Source of the DNA: Myxococcota bacterium
GTDB lineage: Bacteria > Myxococcota > Polyangia > GCA-2747355 > JAKLHH01
DNA length: 7,891 bases
Assembly (NCBI GenBank): GCA_022710245.1
Contig: JAKLHH010000316.1
Location: forward strand, 1-7,891
Direction: 5' to 3'
Below the pieces are notes generated by a model. That model did no database searches and was not told the origin of the DNA. It was given only the letters and a program-made list of their open reading frames with translations. How positions within the stretch are numbered: position 1 is the first letter of the stretch; each line of letters opens with the position of its first letter. Below, one piece after another: positions 5,966 through 7,891 of this stretch. Made by a program: the position numbers and the translations under genes.

Positions 5966-5994
5966 TTGACGCATTTAGAGAGATTCGCCATAAT
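5966..5994 (+). promoter_or_regulatory. Strong sigma70-like promoter placing transcription start at the transposase ATG
   Basis: TTGACG (5966-5971) and CATAAT (5989-5994) each match the consensus at 5 of 6 positions, with an ideal 17-base spacer. The expected start point, seven bases after the -10, is about 6001, one base before ATG 6002. No Shine-Dalgarno sequence lies upstream of the ATG, so the message may be leaderless. Confidence 0.65.
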
Positions 5995-6001
5995 CAAGTC
6001 C

Positions 6002-7579
6002 ATGATGCGGCGACTCCGACAGACCCCGAAGCGCTCGAAGGTGCGGCGCGAGCAGCTCGAGCTCCCCGTCCGCACCTGGGGCGGCCGGCGTCGCGGGGCC
6101 GGCCGCCCGAAGGGCAAGGCCAAGGAGCCGCCGCACACCCGCCGGCCGAGGTGCGTGCCTCGCCATCCGCTCCATGTGACGTGGAAGGTCGAGCTCGATC
6201 TGCCCAACCTCCGCGGCCGGCAGATCGGGCGGCCGATCCTCGACGCGCTGGCGGCGGGCAAGGCGCGGCAGGGCTTCCGCGTGGTCCACTTCGCCATCGA
6301 GCGACGGCACCTGCACCTCATCGTCGAGGCTGACAGCGCCGAGGCGCTCTCCAGGGGCCTTCGTGCGCTCGGCATCCGCATCGCGCGGGCGATCAACAAG
6401 GCGCTCGGTCGCAAGGGGCGCGTGATCAAGGAGCGCTACTACTCCCGCGCGCTGAAGACCCCGACCGATACCCGGAACACGCTCCGCTACGTCTGCATCA
6501 ACACACGCCGGCACCGGTCGCAGCGCGGCGAGGTGGTCAACCGCGACTGGATCGACTGGCTCTCCTCGGCGGAGTGGTTTGACGGCTGGCGGCATGGCTG
6601 GCGTCCGCCGCCCGGTCCCTGGCCGGTGGCCCGGCCGACGACCTGGCTGCTTCAGGTGGGCTGGCAGCGGGCCGGCGGGCTCCTCGATCTGAACGAGGTC
6701 CCGGGGCCGACACCCGAGGGGCGGAGAGCCGTCGGCGGCACCGGGCACCGGGTTGACCGCGGCGGCACGCAACCTCGCGCGCCGGGTGTCGATAACCCGG
6801 CATCGAACATCCGGGTTCTCAACGCGGGGGCAGCTCATGTACAGTGCGGGCCGGTCAGCTCCTCGGGGGTCTCTCATGATCCGTTGGCTGTCGGTGGTGG
6901 GTTTGCTGCTGGTCTGCGGTGCGTGCATGGAGCGGGATCCCACGTACTGCGGCGTCGGGTACCCGTGCGCGGCGGGGCTCACGTGCGACGAGAATCACTA
7001 CTGCGTGCGGGTCGACGCGAGGCCGGATGGGCCGGCATGGGATGCCGCGAGAGAGGCGGGGCAGCCACTCGCGGATCTGAAGAGCGGCGACAAGCCGTCC
7101 GATCAGCGACCGCCGGACAAGGGGAAGGTGCCGGACAAGACCGCGAGCCCAGACAAGACACAGCCGCCGGACAAGGGGCCGGTCGCACCGTACTGCGGCG
7201 ACGGCAAGCGCAACGGCACCGAGGAGTGCGAGGGCGCGGACCTCGGTGGCAAGACGTGCGCGGGCCTGGGGTACGCGACGGGCACCCTGGCCTGCAGCAA
7301 GGGCTGCGCCTTCGACAAGTCCGGTTGCCGGTATTGGCAGCTCATCACGCCGGCGCCGACGACGGAACTGCTGAATGCCGTCTGGGGGACCTCGCCGACG
7401 GACATCTGGATAGGAAGTCACAAGGGGGCGCTGTTCCATTACACAGGCGGGACGTTTCTGCAGGCGAGTACGAACAGCATTTTCGTGGCGAGCATCTGGG
7501 GAGTGTCCTCGAAGAGCATCTGGGCTGGCGGGGGGCCGCTGCTTCATTTCGATGGCACGAGCTGGAGCAGTCAAGGTGA
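6002..7579 (+). CDS. RAYT-like Y1 (HUH) transposase; frame open past the real C-terminus
   Basis: The recognisable protein covers about residues 1-236 (6002 to about 6710). A basic N-terminus holds a GGRRRGAGRPKG segment resembling an AT-hook. The Y1_Tnp/REP-associated tyrosine transposase domain follows: HVTWKVELDLPNLR (58-71), GFRVVHFAIERRHLHLIVEA with the HUH metal motif H103-L-H105, a helix ALSRGLRALGIRIARAINK, ERYYSRAL (144-151), and a helix with Tyr163 (LRYVCIN), the likely nucleophile. The end LLDLNEVPG resembles the usual C-terminus. RAYT-type enzymes cleave single-stranded DNA at hairpins. The start is ATG 6002 or the adjacent ATG 6005; upstream codons do not look coding. The frame has no stop until 7577-7579, so residues after about 237 are translated from spacer and from the next gene out of frame. 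That tail is almost certainly not a real domain. The catalytic residues look intact. Confidence 0.8.
   Translation: MMRRLRQTPKRSKVRREQLELPVRTWGGRRRGAGRPKGKAKEPPHTRRPRCVPRHPLHVTWKVELDLPNLRGRQIGRPILDALAAGKARQGFRVVHFAIERRHLHLIVEADSAEALSRGLRALGIRIARAINKALGRKGRVIKERYYSRALKTPTDTRNTLRYVCINTRRHRSQRGEVVNRDWIDWLSSAEWFDGWRHGWRPPPGPWPVARPTTWLLQVGWQRAGGLLDLNEVPGPTPEGRRAVGGTGHRVDRGGTQPRAPGVDNPASNIRVLNAGAAHVQCGPVSSSGVSHDPLAVGGGFAAGLRCVHGAGSHVLRRRVPVRGGAHVRRESLLRAGRREAGWAGMGCRERGGAATRGSEERRQAVRSATAGQGEGAGQDREPRQDTAAGQGAGRTVLRRRQAQRHRGVRGRGPRWQDVRGPGVRDGHPGLQQGLRLRQVRLPVLAAHHAGADDGTAECRLGDLADGHLDRKSQGGAVPLHRRDVSAGEYEQHFRGEHLGSVLEEHLGWRGAAASFRWHELEQSR
6741..6817. repeat. CCGGGT/ACCCGG inverted-repeat cluster downstream of the transposase core
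   Basis: CCGGG occurs at 6741, 6748 (as CCGGGTT), 6782 (CCGGGT) and 6811 (CCGGGTT), while the complementary AACCCGG stands at 6794-6800. That single arm can pair leftward (6782-6787 with 6795-6800, 7-base loop) or rightward (6794-6800 with 6811-6817, 7 bp, 10-base loop). It may be a terminator, or a right-hand recognition hairpin of the transposase. No T-run follows the second stem. Confidence 0.6.
6816..6845 (+). promoter_or_regulatory. Weak candidate promoter of the Cys-rich lipoprotein gene
   Basis: TTCTCA (6816-6821) and TACAGT (6840-6845) are 18 bases apart, each with 4 of 6 consensus positions. Transcription would begin near 6852, about 24 bases before ATG 6876. The match is weak and could be chance. 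A GGGGG run at 6864-6868 is the only purine-rich ribosome-site candidate. Confidence 0.25.
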
Positions 7580-7891
7580 CGGTGATCTGGTGTGGGGCGC
7601 AGGGGCGCTGGACATCTGGGCCGTCGAGGGCGTTGGCAAGGTCCACCACTATGATGGTAATACGTGGTCCTTGCAGACGACGGTCTCCGGGATAGTGGCG
7701 GGCATCTCCGGCAGCTCGTCGACGAACGTTTGGATCGTCGGCATTGGCGCGGGCCCTGGTGCGGCGTATCAGTGGGACGGAACCAGCTGGCTCGCCCACC
7801 CTACGTCACTGACCATGTTGCTCGACGTGTGGACTTGCTCGCCATCCGAGACATGGGCCATCGGATTGGACCAGATCCTTCGATCCGATGG
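6876..7891 (+). CDS. Secreted Cys-rich, beta-propeller-type lipoprotein, N-terminal part (partial at right edge)
   Basis: The gene is open from ATG 6876 to the window edge, 338 residues. MIRWLSVVGLLLVCGAC is a signal peptide with Cys17 as the probable lipidation site. Residues 25-43 hold four closely spaced cysteines (25, 31, 37, 43). A charged linker follows with four PDK repeats (about 80-101). Residues 107-151 form a six-Cys module beginning CGDGKRNGTEECEG, of a style common in myxobacterial surface proteins. From about 165, roughly 35-residue repeats follow the pattern (V/I)WG-S---(D/S)IW--G ... H(Y/F)DG--W: VWGTSPTDIW (169), IWGVSSKSIW (207), VWGAGALDIW (239), ISGSSSTNVW (277) and VWTCSPSETW (318). 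These look like beta-propeller blades, and more are expected past the edge. The product is probably an outer-surface lipoprotein of unknown ligand. Codons become visibly less GC-rich after about 7320. The overlapping transposase frame is spurious here. Confidence 0.87.
   Translation, partial: MIRWLSVVGLLLVCGACMERDPTYCGVGYPCAAGLTCDENHYCVRVDARPDGPAWDAAREAGQPLADLKSGDKPSDQRPPDKGKVPDKTASPDKTQPPDKGPVAPYCGDGKRNGTEECEGADLGGKTCAGLGYATGTLACSKGCAFDKSGCRYWQLITPAPTTELLNAVWGTSPTDIWIGSHKGALFHYTGGTFLQASTNSIFVASIWGVSSKSIWAGGGPLLHFDGTSWSSQGDGDLVWGAGALDIWAVEGVGKVHHYDGNTWSLQTTVSGIVAGISGSSSTNVWIVGIGAGPGAAYQWDGTSWLAHPTSLTMLLDVWTCSPSETWAIGLDQILRSD

Noticed and set aside
5975..6982. 335-codon minus-strand frame opposite the transposase
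   Set aside because: It has no recognisable motif; the plus strand has the HUH motif and catalytic tyrosine.
6855..7799. 314-codon minus-strand frame opposite the Cys-rich lipoprotein
   Set aside because: Low-complexity Arg-rich product; the plus-strand frame has a signal peptide, Cys modules and propeller repeats.

Overview
The window is very GC-rich (about 70 % by eye) and reads like a chromosomal segment of a Myxococcota/deltaproteobacterial-type bacterium. The support is the gene content: a von Willebrand A-type surface protein, a J-domain protein beside an Hsp70-like fusion, lipoproteins, a Cys-rich plus beta-propeller lipoprotein of the style common in myxobacteria, and a Y1/REP-associated (RAYT-like) transposase with the N-terminal and catalytic signatures seen in that group. 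No rRNA, tRNA or CRISPR array was seen. Taxonomy is inferred from gene style only.

Layout. (1) 1-737, plus strand: the C-terminal part of a vWA-like protein, cut by the left edge. (2) 721-1374, minus strand: a J-domain protein that starts at TTG and overlaps the tail of gene 1 by 17 bp, convergently. (3) 1375-1512: a short divergent intergenic region, unusually AT-rich for this window, with two back-to-back sigma70-like promoters whose -35 boxes overlap. (4) 1513-4218, plus strand: the most unusual gene, with a GspE/PilB-type N-terminal (MshEN) domain, a long disordered linker containing a coiled coil, and an Hsp70 ATPase domain that ends exactly where the interdomain linker and substrate-binding domain should begin. 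(5) 4219-4327: a TCCGG-rich tandem repeat tract between convergent genes. (6) 5849-4328, minus strand: a probable two-gene operon of a YciI-family protein followed 7 bp later by a lipoprotein with a TIM-barrel glycosidase look. (7) 5850-6001: an intergenic region with a compound inverted repeat and a strong sigma70-like promoter. (8) From 6002, plus strand: a RAYT-like transposase, apparently leaderless, whose frame stays open far past the end of the recognisable protein. (9) 6741-6817: a cluster of CCGGGT/ACCCGG inverted repeats. (10) 6876 to the right edge, plus strand: the N-terminal 338 residues of a secreted Cys-rich, beta-propeller lipoprotein.

How the genes may work together. The J-domain gene and the MshEN-Hsp70 gene are divergent neighbours sharing one promoter region, so I infer a dedicated chaperone-like ATPase pair. 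The Hsp70 half keeps its ATPase residues but has no client-binding domain. The fused MshEN domain, which in type IV pilus and type II secretion ATPases binds c-di-GMP or docks to the machine, may supply targeting or signal input instead. This pair is the best candidate for an undescribed system here. The other genes look like ordinary accessory content.
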